Shown: one piece after another, positions 26,114-35,207 of the stretch
How positions within the stretch are numbered: position 1 is the stretch's first letter
How the letters are laid out: the number at the start of each line of letters is the position of its first letter
Source: Bryobacteraceae bacterium
GTDB taxonomy: Bacteria; Acidobacteriota; Terriglobia; Bryobacterales; Bryobacteraceae
Assembly (NCBI GenBank): GCA_019748195.1
Contig: JAIEPW010000018.1
Coordinates: 132,204 to 183,861 of the forward strand
Reading direction: 5' to 3'
Length of the DNA: 51,658 bases
Notes under the pieces: model-generated
What the model was told of the DNA's origin: nothing
Databases searched by the model: none
What the model saw: the letters and a program-made list of their open reading frames with translations, nothing else
Made by a program: the position numbers and the translations under genes

Positions 26114-27627
26114 CGCAGCTCCGCCTGCCGGTCCGCGAAATATCCAGGCTTCACGCGCTCCACGATCTGGTTTACCGGCCGCTCGAGAATCTCGAACAGC
26201 GGCTTCGGATACACGCCGATCCAGAACACCAGCGCGAGCAGCGGCGCCATGGTCAGCGTCTCGCGCAGGGTCAGGTCGGGAAGGTGGCGGTTCTCCTCAT
26301 GCACCAGCTTGCCCAGCATGGTCCGCTGGTACAGCCACAGCAGGTACGCCGCGCCCAGCACAATGCCGAACACCGCGAAAGCAGCCCAGGTCCGGTTTGC
26401 CTCGAATGCCCCCGCCAGGATCGTAAACTCGCCGATAAAGCCATTCAGCAGCGGCAATCCCGCGGAGCTGAGCATTGCCACGGCGAACACCGTGGCGTAC
26501 CGGGGCATCACGGAGGCGACGCCGCCGAAATCCTCGATCTGCCTCGTGTGCCTCCGCTCATATATCAATCCCACCAGTAGAAACAACAGCCCGGTGGAGA
26601 TCCCGTGATTCACCTGTTGCAGCACGCTGCCCGCGATTCCGTTCGGGTTCAATGAGAAGATCCCCAGCGTGCAGAAGCCCAGGTGGCTCACCGATGAGTA
26701 CGCCACCAGTTTCTTCCAGTCATGCTGCATCAGGCTGACGAACGCGCCGTACAAGATGGCGATGATGGAAAGCACCGCCAGCGTCTGCGCGATCCAGGGG
26801 TTCACCGACGCTTTCGGCAGCAGCGGCAGAGAAAATCGGATGAACCCATACGTACCCATCTTGAGCATCACCGCGGCCAGAATCACTGAGCCGGCGGTAG
26901 GCGCCTCCACGTGCGCGTCCGGCAGCCAGGTGTGGAACGGGAACATCGGAACTTTGATCGCGAACCCCAGAAACAGCGCCCAAAACACCCACTGCTCCAT
27001 GGCCGGCGTCATCTGCACCGCCATCAGCGCGCCGATGTCGAAGGTGTAGAACCCGAACTGCTGTTGATGCTGAAAGTACAGCGTCAGAAGGCCCAGCAGC
27101 ATCAGGACGCTGCCCGCCAGCGTATACAGGAACAGCTTCAGAGCGGCATACAACCGCCGCGGCCCGCCCCAGATGCCGATCAGGAAGTACATCGGCGCCA
27201 GCACCACTTCCCAGAACACGTAGAACAGGAAGAAATCGAGCGCCACGAACACGCCGATCATCGCCGTCTGCAGAACCAGCAGTAAAACGTAGTACTCCTT
27301 CAGCTTGTCGCGAATCGAGTTCCAGGACGACAGAACGGCCAGGAATCCGATCAGCGTTGTAAGCAGCACCAGCAGCAGGCTGATGCCGTCGATGCCCACG
27401 TGATAGGACGCCCCGATGGCCGGTATCCAGATGGCGCGCTCCACGAACTGAAAGCCCGCCGCGTCGCGATCGAACCGCATCGCCAGCGGCAGCGAAATCA
27501 GAAACCCGGCCAGGGCGATCAGGTTGGCCCACAGCTTCAGCGCAGCGTGCGCGCGACCCGGAATCATCACCAGCACCGCGGCTCCGGCCAGGGGAGTGAA
27601 CAGAACCCAGGTCAACAGATGGCTCAT
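26110..27627 (-). CDS. nuoM: NADH-quinone oxidoreductase subunit M
   Basis: A 505-aa antiporter-like proton-pumping subunit. The frame is open further upstream, but the conserved N-terminus MSHLLTWVLFTPLAGAAVL starts at 27627, the ATG that overlaps the nuoL stop (ATGA). Conserved blocks include FFLFYVFWEVVLAPMYFLIGIWGG, KVPMFPFHTWLPDAHVEAPTAGSVILA and VAYSSVSHLGFCTLG. Confidence 0.97.
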   Translation of the reverse strand: MSHLLTWVLFTPLAGAAVLVMIPGRAHAALKLWANLIALAGFLISLPLAMRFDRDAAGFQFVERAIWIPAIGASYHVGIDGISLLLVLLTTLIGFLAVLSSWNSIRDKLKEYYVLLLVLQTAMIGVFVALDFFLFYVFWEVVLAPMYFLIGIWGGPRRLYAALKLFLYTLAGSVLMLLGLLTLYFQHQQQFGFYTFDIGALMAVQMTPAMEQWVFWALFLGFAIKVPMFPFHTWLPDAHVEAPTAGSVILAAVMLKMGTYGFIRFSLPLLPKASVNPWIAQTLAVLSIIAILYGAFVSLMQHDWKKLVAYSSVSHLGFCTLGIFSLNPNGIAGSVLQQVNHGISTGLLFLLVGLIYERRHTRQIEDFGGVASVMPRYATVFAVAMLSSAGLPLLNGFIGEFTILAGAFEANRTWAAFAVFGIVLGAAYLLWLYQRTMLGKLVHEENRHLPDLTLRETLTMAPLLALVFWIGVYPKPLFEILERPVNQIVERVKPGYFADRQAELR

Positions 27628-29582
27628 ACCGGCCTCCCGAAGCTGAACCACAGCAGCGCCACCAGGCCCGCGATCAGCACCAGCGCGTAGGATTGAACCG
27701 AGCCGTTCTGCGCGAAGCGCACCGGGAACGACCCCATCTTCGCCATCGTCCCCACCGCTCTCACTGCCCCGTCGATCACCCAGCGATCCCAGAACATGGA
27801 CAGGCGCGACAGCCCGCGCGTGAACGCAGCCGCGCCGTTCACGCCCCCGTCCACCACCAGGCGATCGAAATGGCCCAGGTAATATCCGCCCCGGTGCGCG
27901 ACGCCACGCACGATCACCGTGTGATAGAGCTGATCGACATACCAATGATTGCGAAGCAGGTTCGCGAGCGGGCCGTGCCACCTGCGATCATGGAAACGCC
28001 ACGCCAGCCAGATGCCCGCAACGGCCACCAACACCGCGACCCCCGCCAGCCATCCCGCCTTCACTTCCTGGTGCGGGCCCAGAGCCGGCTCCAGCCAGTT
28101 CTGGAAAGTCTGAAAAAGCGGTCCCGCGGCCCAGGCCTCCGGAAGTCCCAGCCAGCCCACGATCACGCTCCCTCCGGCCAGCACGACCAGCGGACCGGTC
28201 ATCGACAACGGGGATTCGCGCACCTCGCGCGCATGCGCCGGCTTGGCGTAAAAGGCGAGCTGCATCAGCCGCCACATGTAAAACGCCGTCATCAGCGAAG
28301 TGAGAATCCCGATCAGGTACAACGCCGGCGATCCCGTGCCGTAAAGTTGCGCCAGAATTTCATCCTTGGAGAAAAACCCCGCCATCCCGGGCGCTCCCGC
28401 GAGGGCCAGTGCGCCGATCAGCATCGTGGCATGCGTCACCGGCATCTTGCGAAACAGGCCCCCCATGCGGTGCAAGTCGTGTTCCCCATGAAGCGCATGA
28501 ATGATGCTGCCCGCGCCGAGGAACAACAACGCCTTGAAGAACGCGTGCGTGAACAGGTGAAAAATGGCCACCCAGTAAGCCCCCACGCCCAACGCCAGGA
28601 ACATGAACCCGAGCTGGCTGATGGTGGAGTACGCGAGCACCCGCTTGATATCGTCCTGCGCCAGCGCGACCGACGCCGCGAAGATCGCCGAGATCGCGCC
28701 CACCAACGCCACGAGATTCGCCACATCGGGAGACGCCGTGAATACCAGGTTCGATCTGGCGATCAGGTACACGCCCGCCGTCACCATCGTCGCCGCGTGA
28801 ATCAGCGCGGACACCGGCGTCGGGCCTTCCATCGCGTCCGGCAGCCAGACGTGAAATGGGAATTGTGCCGACTTCCCCATTGCGCCGATGAGCAGCAGCA
28901 AGGCGATCGTCGCGGCCCAGGGTCCCGCCGCCAGATCCAGAAACCGCACGCTGCCGCGCGTAAAAAAGATGGCCAGGATGCCCAGGATCAGCGCGGCATC
29001 GGCGATACGATTCGTCAGGAACGCCTTGTTGGCCGCGTCTCCAGCCGCCTTGCGATCGAAAAAGAATCCGATCAGTAGATAGCTGGCCAGGCCCACGCCT
29101 TCCCATCCCGCGAACAGCAACAGGTAGTTGTTCGCCATTACCAGCAGCAGCATGAAAAAGACGAACAGATTCAGGTAGCCGAAGAAGCGGTAGTAGCCGC
29201 CCGCGGAGGCCATGTAGCCGGTGGCGTAGACATGGATCAGGAAGCTGATGCCCGTCACCACCAGGATCATCACCGCCGACAGCGGATCCAGCAGGAAGCC
29301 CCAGTCGGCGCGCAGATGGGCCAATCCCCCGCCGGCCAGCCGGAACTGTAACCCGGGCTCCCACCGGAACTTCACAACTTCGAAGCTGCGCTCCACGCTT
29401 TGCGACAGTTCGAAAACCGCTCCAGCGGACCACAGCAGCGATAACAGAACGGCGGCGCAAGCGATGAATCCGATCAGCGCGCGGGCGCGCTTCTCCAACA
29501 TCGGGCCGAACACCATCAGCAGCGCCGCTCCCGCCAGTGGAAACAAGGGAATCCAATGGAGCTGATCGAGGAAGCTCACCAT
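27624..29582 (-). CDS. nuoL: NADH-quinone oxidoreductase subunit L
   Basis: A 652-aa subunit, the largest of the membrane arm, with the antiporter-like core and the long C-terminal lateral helix region. Conserved blocks include LLFAGWEGVGLASYLLIGFF, AQFPFHVWLPDAMEGPTPVSALIHAATMVTAGVYLIAR and LAYSTISQLGFMFLALG. The start ATG at 29582 lies inside the nuoK 3' end, giving a 7-bp overlap. An upstream extension of the same frame is not conserved-looking. Confidence 0.97.
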   Translation of the reverse strand: MVSFLDQLHWIPLFPLAGAALLMVFGPMLEKRARALIGFIACAAVLLSLLWSAGAVFELSQSVERSFEVVKFRWEPGLQFRLAGGGLAHLRADWGFLLDPLSAVMILVVTGISFLIHVYATGYMASAGGYYRFFGYLNLFVFFMLLLVMANNYLLLFAGWEGVGLASYLLIGFFFDRKAAGDAANKAFLTNRIADAALILGILAIFFTRGSVRFLDLAAGPWAATIALLLLIGAMGKSAQFPFHVWLPDAMEGPTPVSALIHAATMVTAGVYLIARSNLVFTASPDVANLVALVGAISAIFAASVALAQDDIKRVLAYSTISQLGFMFLALGVGAYWVAIFHLFTHAFFKALLFLGAGSIIHALHGEHDLHRMGGLFRKMPVTHATMLIGALALAGAPGMAGFFSKDEILAQLYGTGSPALYLIGILTSLMTAFYMWRLMQLAFYAKPAHAREVRESPLSMTGPLVVLAGGSVIVGWLGLPEAWAAGPLFQTFQNWLEPALGPHQEVKAGWLAGVAVLVAVAGIWLAWRFHDRRWHGPLANLLRNHWYVDQLYHTVIVRGVAHRGGYYLGHFDRLVVDGGVNGAAAFTRGLSRLSMFWDRWVIDGAVRAVGTMAKMGSFPVRFAQNGSVQSYALVLIAGLVALLWFSFGRPV

Positions 29583-29884
29583 TTCAGCAGGTTCACCTCG
29601 TCGGCTTGCACCGTCTCCTGGTTGCGGAACAACGCGATCAGAATGCCCAGCCCCACGGCGGCCTCCGCTACCGCGACGGCGATGATGAAGATCGCGAAGA
29701 CCTGCCCGGTGACATGCTGGTAGTGCCGGGAGAACGTGACCAGGTTGATGTTGACCGCGTTGAGAATGATTTCGATCGACATCAGAATCACCACCAGGTT
29801 GCGCCGGGTGAGTACGCCGAAGACGCCGATCACCAGCAGGATCGCGCTCAGCGCGACGTAATGGTACAGCGTCACCGGATGCAT
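29576..29884 (-). CDS. nuoK: NADH-quinone oxidoreductase subunit K
   Basis: A 102-aa protein with three membrane helices. The conserved NuoK pattern GVLTRRNLVVILMSIEIILNAVNINLVTFSR carries the two glutamates used in proton transfer. FAIFIIAVAVAEAAVGLGILIALFRN follows. The start ATG at 29884 overlaps the nuoJ stop by 1 bp (TGATG). Confidence 0.97.
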   Translation of the reverse strand: MHPVTLYHYVALSAILLVIGVFGVLTRRNLVVILMSIEIILNAVNINLVTFSRHYQHVTGQVFAIFIIAVAVAEAAVGLGILIALFRNQETVQADEVNLLKW

Positions 29885-30390
29885 CAGCGCGCGTCCTCCC
29901 GCTGCGCCATGACGATCGCGCCGACAATGGCCACCAGCAGCAGCACGCTCGCCACCTCGAACGGCAGCAGATATTCCCCGAACAGAACCGTCGCGATCTG
30001 CTGAACGTTGCCCGCCGCGGCCTCCGGCGCCGGCCGCGGCGCCGGCAGCCGGATGCCTTCCTCCAGGCTGCGCGCCAGTCCCGCCGCCAGCAGCAGCACT
30101 CCCGCCAGCGCGATCGGCCAGCGCTTGCGCATTTGGCGTTCCCGCGCTGCCGCCTCCAGGTTCACCAGCATGATGACGAATAGGAACAGCACCATGATCC
30201 CGCCCACGTACAGCACGATCTGCGCGGCGAACAGGAACTCCGCCTGCTGCATCAGGAACAGGCCCGCCGTACCCAGCAGGCTGGCGATCAGCCAGACCGC
30301 GCAATGCACGGCGCTGCGCATGGTCACCGCCAGCGCTGCGCCGGCCACCGTCAGCAGTGCGAAGGCGTAAAAGAAGAACGTATCCAGCAT
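29884..30390 (-). CDS. nuoJ: NADH-quinone oxidoreductase subunit J
   Basis: A 168-aa membrane protein with five predicted helices. The family block FLFAAQIVLYVGGIMVLFLFVIMLVN is intact. The stretch PAPRPAPEAAAG before the last helix is a proline-rich linker. ATG at 30390 overlaps the nuoI stop by 1 bp (TGATG). Confidence 0.96.
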   Translation of the reverse strand: MLDTFFFYAFALLTVAGAALAVTMRSAVHCAVWLIASLLGTAGLFLMQQAEFLFAAQIVLYVGGIMVLFLFVIMLVNLEAAARERQMRKRWPIALAGVLLLAAGLARSLEEGIRLPAPRPAPEAAAGNVQQIATVLFGEYLLPFEVASVLLLVAIVGAIVMAQREDAR

Positions 30391-30842
30391 CAGCGGTAAG
30401 GCGAAGGCCGCGGCCCCTCCTCCAGCATCTGCCGGTCCCAGATCTGGCCCTCGCGCGTGAAGCTGGCCAGCTCGAAATCCTGCGTCAATTCCAGCGCGTC
30501 CACCGGACAGGCGTCCTCGCACAAGCCGCAGAACATGCATCGTGACAGGTCATAGGTGAACGTGGTCAGCTCCTTGCGGCGCGTCTCTGGATTGCGTACG
30601 CTGCCCACCACGATCAGGTTCTCCGGACAGGCGATCGCGCACAAATCGCAAGCGATGCATAGCGTCTCGCCGTTTTCCGGATTGATGTTCAGCCGGGGGG
30701 CTCCGCGATAGCGCTCCGCCACGCGCGGACGCTCCTCCGGGTATTGCTCCGTGTTGATGTACTTCGGATGCTGCGTCCGGAAAGTGACCAGCATGCCCTG
30801 GATCAGGTCGATCAGAAGAAAACGGCGGAGCCACTCCGGCAT
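30390..30842 (-). CDS. nuoI: NADH-quinone oxidoreductase subunit I (two 4Fe-4S clusters)
   Basis: A 150-aa ferredoxin-like subunit of the peripheral arm. Two CxxCxxCxxxCP motifs are visible: C62/65/68/72 (LCIACDLCAIACPENL) and C102/105/108/112 (RCMFCGLCEDACPVDAL). These hold clusters N6a and N6b. The start ATG at 30842 overlaps the nuoD stop by 1 bp. Confidence 0.97.
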   Translation of the reverse strand: MPEWLRRFLLIDLIQGMLVTFRTQHPKYINTEQYPEERPRVAERYRGAPRLNINPENGETLCIACDLCAIACPENLIVVGSVRNPETRRKELTTFTYDLSRCMFCGLCEDACPVDALELTQDFELASFTREGQIWDRQMLEEGPRPSPYR

Positions 30843-31951
30843 CAGCGATCCACCTCTCCCAATACGATGTCGATCGTCCCGATAATCGCCACCACGTCCG
30901 CCACCAGCGAACCCTTCGCCATCACTTCCAGGGCCTGCAGGTTTAGAAACGATGGCGGCCGGACCCGCACCCGGTACGGATGAATGCTGCCGTCGCTGAC
31001 GATGAAATATCCCAGTTCCCCCTTGGGGGCTTCGATGGAAACGTAAGCCTCGCCAACCGGAGGCTTGATCACCTTCATGCCCTTGGCCATGATGGCGCCT
31101 TCCGGAATCCGCTCCACCGCCTGCCGGATAATTCGCACGCTCTGCCGCATCTCCTCGATGCGTACCAGGTAACGGTCGTAAGTATCGCCGCCGCTCCGTG
31201 TCGGGACCTCGAATTCGTACTGCTCGTATCCGGAGTACGGCTGCGCCTTGCGCAAATCCCACGCTACGCCCGCCGCGCGCAGCACCGGTCCAGTGACGCC
31301 GTAATCCTTGCACTGCTCCGCGGTCAACAAGCCCACGCCGATCAGGCGGTCCCGCCAGATGGGATTGCCGGTCAGCAGCGTTTCATACTCGTCCACGTGA
31401 GCCGGGAAGGTGTCGCAGAAGCGCTTCACCTGCTCCTCGAATCCGCTGTATGTCTCGTACTGCAGTCCGCCGATGCGGAATGCGTGCGTGGTCAGGCGGG
31501 CCCCGCAGTAGTTCTCGAAAATCGCCAGGATCTCTTCCCTTTCGCGAAAGGTGTAGAACAGCGGAGTGATCGCGCCGATGTCCAGCGCGTGCGTGCCCAG
31601 CCACAAAAGGTGGCTGGCGATCCGGTTCAACTCCGTCAGAATCACCCGCACCGCCCGCGCCCGCGGCGGCGCTTCCGCGTTCAGCAGCTTCTCCACCGCA
31701 AGGCAGTATCCGAGCCCGTTCGATACCGCCGAGATGTAGTCCATCCGGTCGACATACGGTGCGAACTGCGCGTATGTCCGGTGCTCCGCGATCTTCTCCA
31801 CGCCGCGATGCAGATACCCGATGACGCACTCCGTGCCGAGCACCTTCTCGCCGTCCAGTTTCAGGATCACCCGCAGCACGCCGTGCGTGGAGGGATGCTG
31901 CGGTCCCATGTTGAGAACCAGTTCCTGCGCGTCTAGAAAGGTGTCGGCCAT
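30842..31951 (-). CDS. nuoD: NADH-quinone oxidoreductase subunit D
   Basis: A 369-aa subunit that forms the quinone-binding site with NuoB. Conserved parts include [84 protein letters not shown] and the C-terminus [28 protein letters not shown]. The ATG at 31951 ([16 protein letters not shown]) is chosen; the open frame upstream is not conserved-looking. It is separate from nuoC, not a C-D fusion. Confidence 0.97.
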   Translation of the reverse strand: MADTFLDAQELVLNMGPQHPSTHGVLRVILKLDGEKVLGTECVIGYLHRGVEKIAEHRTYAQFAPYVDRMDYISAVSNGLGYCLAVEKLLNAEAPPRARAVRVILTELNRIASHLLWLGTHALDIGAITPLFYTFREREEILAIFENYCGARLTTHAFRIGGLQYETYSGFEEQVKRFCDTFPAHVDEYETLLTGNPIWRDRLIGVGLLTAEQCKDYGVTGPVLRAAGVAWDLRKAQPYSGYEQYEFEVPTRSGGDTYDRYLVRIEEMRQSVRIIRQAVERIPEGAIMAKGMKVIKPPVGEAYVSIEAPKGELGYFIVSDGSIHPYRVRVRPPSFLNLQALEVMAKGSLVADVVAIIGTIDIVLGEVDR

Positions 31952-31956
31952 CGCCT

Positions 31957-32511
31957 CTACTGCCCGCTCTCGATCCCCAGGTTGTCCTTCACCCAGGCCT
32001 GATCCATGCCCAGGATCGAAGAGTCCTTGCGCAGCGGAAATCCGGTCCATTCCTCCGGAAGCAGGATGCGGTGCAGTCCCGGATGGCCGTCGAACACGAT
32101 GCCGAACATGTCGTAGACCTCCCGTTCCAGCCAGTTTGCGCCCGTGAACACCGCGGTCAAGGTCCGCGGGCGCGACGCCGCTCCAATGCTCGTCTTCACC
32201 CTTAGCCGCTGGTTCCGGGCATGGCTGTAAACGATGTAGATCAGTTCAAACCGGGCTTCCCGGGATGGGTAGTCCACCGCCGTGATGTCCACCAGCGCGT
32301 CGAATTGCTCGCGCTCTTTCAGGTACCGCAGCACCGCGACCGCGGCATCCGGCTTGCAGACTACGTAGGGCTGCCCCGCATACTGAGACGTCTCCGGAAC
32401 GTCTTCGGAAAACTGCGTTCTCAGGTTCTCCGGTAGTTCGCCCGCCCAAGGCTGCGATTCCATCACAGCCGCTGGCTTCGGCGCGGCCTTGCTAGGCTGC
32501 TGTTCGGACAT
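31957..32511 (-). CDS. nuoC: NADH-quinone oxidoreductase subunit C
   Basis: A 184-aa protein. The C-terminal half is the 30-kDa subunit domain: [77 protein letters not shown]. The N-terminal ~35 residues ([16 protein letters not shown]) are a flexible extension. The start at 32511 is preferred to an upstream possibility at 32589. It is the first gene of the cluster; nuoA and nuoB do not precede it. Confidence 0.95.
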   Translation of the reverse strand: MSEQQPSKAAPKPAAVMESQPWAGELPENLRTQFSEDVPETSQYAGQPYVVCKPDAAVAVLRYLKEREQFDALVDITAVDYPSREARFELIYIVYSHARNQRLRVKTSIGAASRPRTLTAVFTGANWLEREVYDMFGIVFDGHPGLHRILLPEEWTGFPLRKDSSILGMDQAWVKDNLGIESGQ

Positions 32512-32704
32512 GGGGTATAAACCTGAATTATCCCACGCCCGGCCCCATTCCCGAGTCTTTTGTGTCGAAGTGCGCCGTTTGCGGCTCAAACTGATGCGGA
32601 GCGGCTTTGAGGGCGGGCGCCGCCCTTGGAAACAGGATCAAGGATGTGGTACAGTTTCCCGCGCCGCGGCAGGCGATTGCCCCTCCGGACACAAATCCCG
32701 CATG

Positions 32705-32721
32705 GTGGCGTATTATGCCAC
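32705..32721 (-). promoter_or_regulatory. Dyad over a candidate -10 for the nuo cluster
   Basis: GTGGC (32705-32709) and GCCAC (32717-32721) flank a CATAAT hexamer read on the minus strand (32712-32717), with a TG one base upstream as in extended -10 elements. If used, the leader to nuoC would be about 200 nt. The -35 is weak. Confidence 0.3.
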
Positions 32722-32810
32722 TTCTTGGAGGGTCGCGGGAAACGCCTTTTTTGAGCCCAATAAAACCATTGTTTTCAATCGCTTAAAGGGCGGGCACGCG
32801 GACGCCGTAC

Positions 32811-32839
32811 TTCACTTCTCTGGGTCCGCGTGCGATACT
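32811..32839 (+). promoter_or_regulatory. Candidate promoter of the ATP-grasp-like gene
   Basis: TTCACT (32811-32816) and GATACT (32834-32839) are 17 bp apart. The -10 is preceded by TG plus one base (extended -10). The ATG follows at 32865. Confidence 0.45.
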
Positions 32840-32864
32840 GGCCTCTAGAAAGACCAATCAAGCA

Positions 32865-34220
32865 ATGACGCAGTTGGGCGAGGCGATTGCCCGCTACCAC
32901 AAGCTGATCGAATCCGGCGACTATCGTGACCTCGCCTGGGCGGCGGAGTTGGAGTCCCAGATCAAGGGGTCCAGCCTGACCGGCGGCGGCCGCATGGTGT
33001 CGCCCGTGTTGCGTCCGCACTTCCTTTCCCGCCGCCAGTACGACAACCTCGTGAAGGCCGCCGAGTCGCTGCACGCCGCCATCAGCCGCATGGAAAAAAT
33101 GGTCCTCCAGGCGCCGCAGTTGATGACCCGTATGCAATTGCTCCCCGCCGAGAAAATGCTCGCGGCGCTGGACCCCGGCTATTCCTATCCGTTCGTCACC
33201 TCGCTGCTCGATACGCACCTGAACAACGGCACGTTGCGCTTTGTGGAGCACACCGCCGAAACGCCCGCTGGTGTCATCTACGGCGAAGCCATCGCCGACC
33301 TGTTCTACGAAACTCCTCCCGTTCGCGAGTTCCGGAAGAAGTACAAGCTGAGCAAGCTGGGTAGTTTGAAATATCTGCTGCAGGCGATGCTGAAGTCCTA
33401 TCGGGACTTCGGCCACAAGAAGGAAAAGCCGCACATCGCGATTTTGGAGTTCCGCGCGCCTTTCCAGAAGACGAACGTAAGCGAGTTTGCCGCGCTGGCG
33501 AGATTCTTCACCGAAAACGGCTGCCCCACTCAGATCGTATCGCCGGAACAGTTGGAGTATCGCAACGGGGTCCTCCGCCACGGCGACTTCACCATTGACC
33601 TGATTTACCGCAAGCTGAAGGTACAGGAATTCCTGGTCCGCTACGATCTGAGCCACGCCCTGGTTCGCGCCTACAAGGATCGCGCCGTTTGCATCGTCAA
33701 CAGCTTCCGCTCCGAGCTGGCGCAGAAAAAGGCGATGTTCGACCTGTTGACCGATTCCGCGATCACTGCTCAATTTCCCGCGGCGGAGAAGAAGGCCATC
33801 CGCGAGTTCATTCCCTGGACTCGCCTGGTGACCGCCGCCAAAACCACCCATGGCGATGAATCGATCGACCTTCCGGATTACATACTCAGGAATCGGGAAA
33901 AGCTGGTGATGAAGCCCAACGACGATACGGGCGAGCTACCCGTTTTCCGCGGTCCGGACATGGACGACACCGCCTGGGAACGGGCGCTGCGCCAGGCCAT
34001 GCGTTCGCCTTACGTCGTCCAGGAGATGGTCGAGACGCACCGCTCCGTGTTCCCGCTGTATCAATGGGGACATCTGGAGTACAAGGAGCTGGGAATCGAC
34101 GTGCATCCGCACTCGTTCCTCGGCAAGGTTCATGGCGCTTCCACCTGGTTGTCCGCTCCGTCAGGCGGCTTCTCCACGGTAACCGGCCTCGCCCCCACTT
34201 TCATTCTGGAAGGCAAGTAA
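32865..34220 (+). CDS. Circularly permuted ATP-grasp-like protein
   Basis: A 451-aa protein without signal peptide. The segment LRFVEHTAETPAGVIYGEAIADLFYETPPVREF resembles the metal/substrate region of circularly permuted ATP-grasp ligases, where an F-x-E-x-N-x-E-S-P-x-G pattern is common. REKLVMKPNDDTGELPVFRG (about residues 344-363) resembles the K-P-S-D-D lysine strand. The C-terminus GGFSTVTGLAPTFILEG is also in keeping. Such enzymes often ligate amino acids or modify peptides, but no peptide or partner gene is next to this one. The final 60 bp overlap the convergent esterase gene. Confidence 0.7.
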   Translation: MTQLGEAIARYHKLIESGDYRDLAWAAELESQIKGSSLTGGGRMVSPVLRPHFLSRRQYDNLVKAAESLHAAISRMEKMVLQAPQLMTRMQLLPAEKMLAALDPGYSYPFVTSLLDTHLNNGTLRFVEHTAETPAGVIYGEAIADLFYETPPVREFRKKYKLSKLGSLKYLLQAMLKSYRDFGHKKEKPHIAILEFRAPFQKTNVSEFAALARFFTENGCPTQIVSPEQLEYRNGVLRHGDFTIDLIYRKLKVQEFLVRYDLSHALVRAYKDRAVCIVNSFRSELAQKKAMFDLLTDSAITAQFPAAEKKAIREFIPWTRLVTAAKTTHGDESIDLPDYILRNREKLVMKPNDDTGELPVFRGPDMDDTAWERALRQAMRSPYVVQEMVETHRSVFPLYQWGHLEYKELGIDVHPHSFLGKVHGASTWLSAPSGGFSTVTGLAPTFILEGK

Positions 34221-35147
34221 CTCCCCGGAAAACGCGCGGCGCAATTCCCGCGCCGCCACGTCGATCGCCGCTCGCGCCGCTGGCGTATCCGACAGCGCGT
34301 CCAGCAGGACAAAATCATGCATCGTCCCGAGGAACCGGACCGCCACCACCGGAACACCGGCTTCGCTCAGCCGCTCGGCGTACCGTTCTCCTTCGTCGCG
34401 CAGGACGTCGTTTTCCGCCGTGATCACCGTTGCCGCGGGCAGGCCGCGCAGCACGTCGGAATCGGCCCGCAGCGGGCTCACCATCCAGGAGTCGCGGTTC
34501 CCCGGCGGCGTGTAAGCGTCCCAGAACCACTTCATCGACGCGCGGGTCAGCCAGGGTCCGTTCTCGAATTCCTGGTAGGACGCGGTGTCCATCGCCGCGT
34601 CCGTCACCGGATAAAACAGCACCTGGCTCAGCAGCCGCGGGCCGCCCCGCTGCTGCGCCATCATCCCGACCACCGCGGCCATGTTGCCTCCCGCGCTGTC
34701 GCCGGCAATCGCCATTCGCGTCCCATCCACCTTCAACTCCGCCGCGTGTCCCGCGACGTAAAGTGCAGCTTCATACGTTTGCTCGATCTGGTGCGGGAAG
34801 CCCTTCTCCGGCGTGCGATCATACTCGATGAAGACCACCGTCGCGCCCGCGGCGTCGGCCAGCGTGCGGGCCAGCCGCTGGTGTGTCCCGAAGCTGCCCA
34901 GCATCCAGCCGCCGCCGTGACAGTACAACACCACCGGCGTCGCGGAGCTGTCGCCCGCCGGACGCACCAGCCGCAAGTGCGGGCCGCCGTGTACCTTGAC
35001 CGTTTCGGCGTCAACCTCCGGATCGCGATCGCGCTGCGCATTCTCCAGGAGATCCCGAGCCTGCGCCGCCGTCAATTCATGCAGCGGCGGTCCGCCCTTC
35101 GCTGCCACCTCACTCAGGAACTGCTGGGTAACCGGGTCGATTCGCAT
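34161..35147 (-). CDS. HSL-family alpha/beta hydrolase (esterase/lipase)
   Basis: A 328-aa protein of the hormone-sensitive-lipase family. The oxyanion motif HGGG is at 77-80 (LYCHGGGWMLGS) and the nucleophile elbow GDSAGGN at 149-155 (S151). The acid is probably the aspartate in AENDVLRDEGE, and the histidine is in TMHDFVLLD. The start MRIDPVTQQFL at 35147 is typical of the family; a longer frame to 35189 is less likely. There is no signal peptide. The last ~20 codons overlap the end of the convergent gene. Confidence 0.93.
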   Translation of the reverse strand: MRIDPVTQQFLSEVAAKGGPPLHELTAAQARDLLENAQRDRDPEVDAETVKVHGGPHLRLVRPAGDSSATPVVLYCHGGGWMLGSFGTHQRLARTLADAAGATVVFIEYDRTPEKGFPHQIEQTYEAALYVAGHAAELKVDGTRMAIAGDSAGGNMAAVVGMMAQQRGGPRLLSQVLFYPVTDAAMDTASYQEFENGPWLTRASMKWFWDAYTPPGNRDSWMVSPLRADSDVLRGLPAATVITAENDVLRDEGERYAERLSEAGVPVVAVRFLGTMHDFVLLDALSDTPAARAAIDVAARELRRAFSGELLAFQNESGGEAGYRGEAA

Positions 35148-35170
35148 GGTCCAGCGTAGGGCTAACCATC

Positions 35171-35185
35171 GGGACGCCGCGTCCC
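35171..35185 (-). repeat. Small hairpin between uvrC and the esterase gene
   Basis: GGGACG and CGTCCC are separated by 3 bp in the 60-bp gap after the uvrC stop. No T tract follows on the minus strand, so termination is doubtful. Confidence 0.3.
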
Positions 35186-35207
35186 GCAAACGCGGTACGG
35201 CGCCGCT

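Larger units (their letters stand above)
32512..32864. other. Divergent intergenic region of 353 bp (nuo / ATP-grasp-like gene)
   Basis: No gene is supported. It holds candidate promoters for both neighbours and a hairpin AGGGCGG-GCG-CCGCCCT (32610-32626), without a T tract, in the presumed nuo leader. An apparent frame across it has no protein-like composition. nuoA/nuoB were looked for and not found. Confidence 0.5.

Noticed and set aside
27693-29078. 461-codon open frame opposite nuoL
   Set aside because: Extremely Arg/His/Gln-rich, antisense to a conserved nuo subunit.
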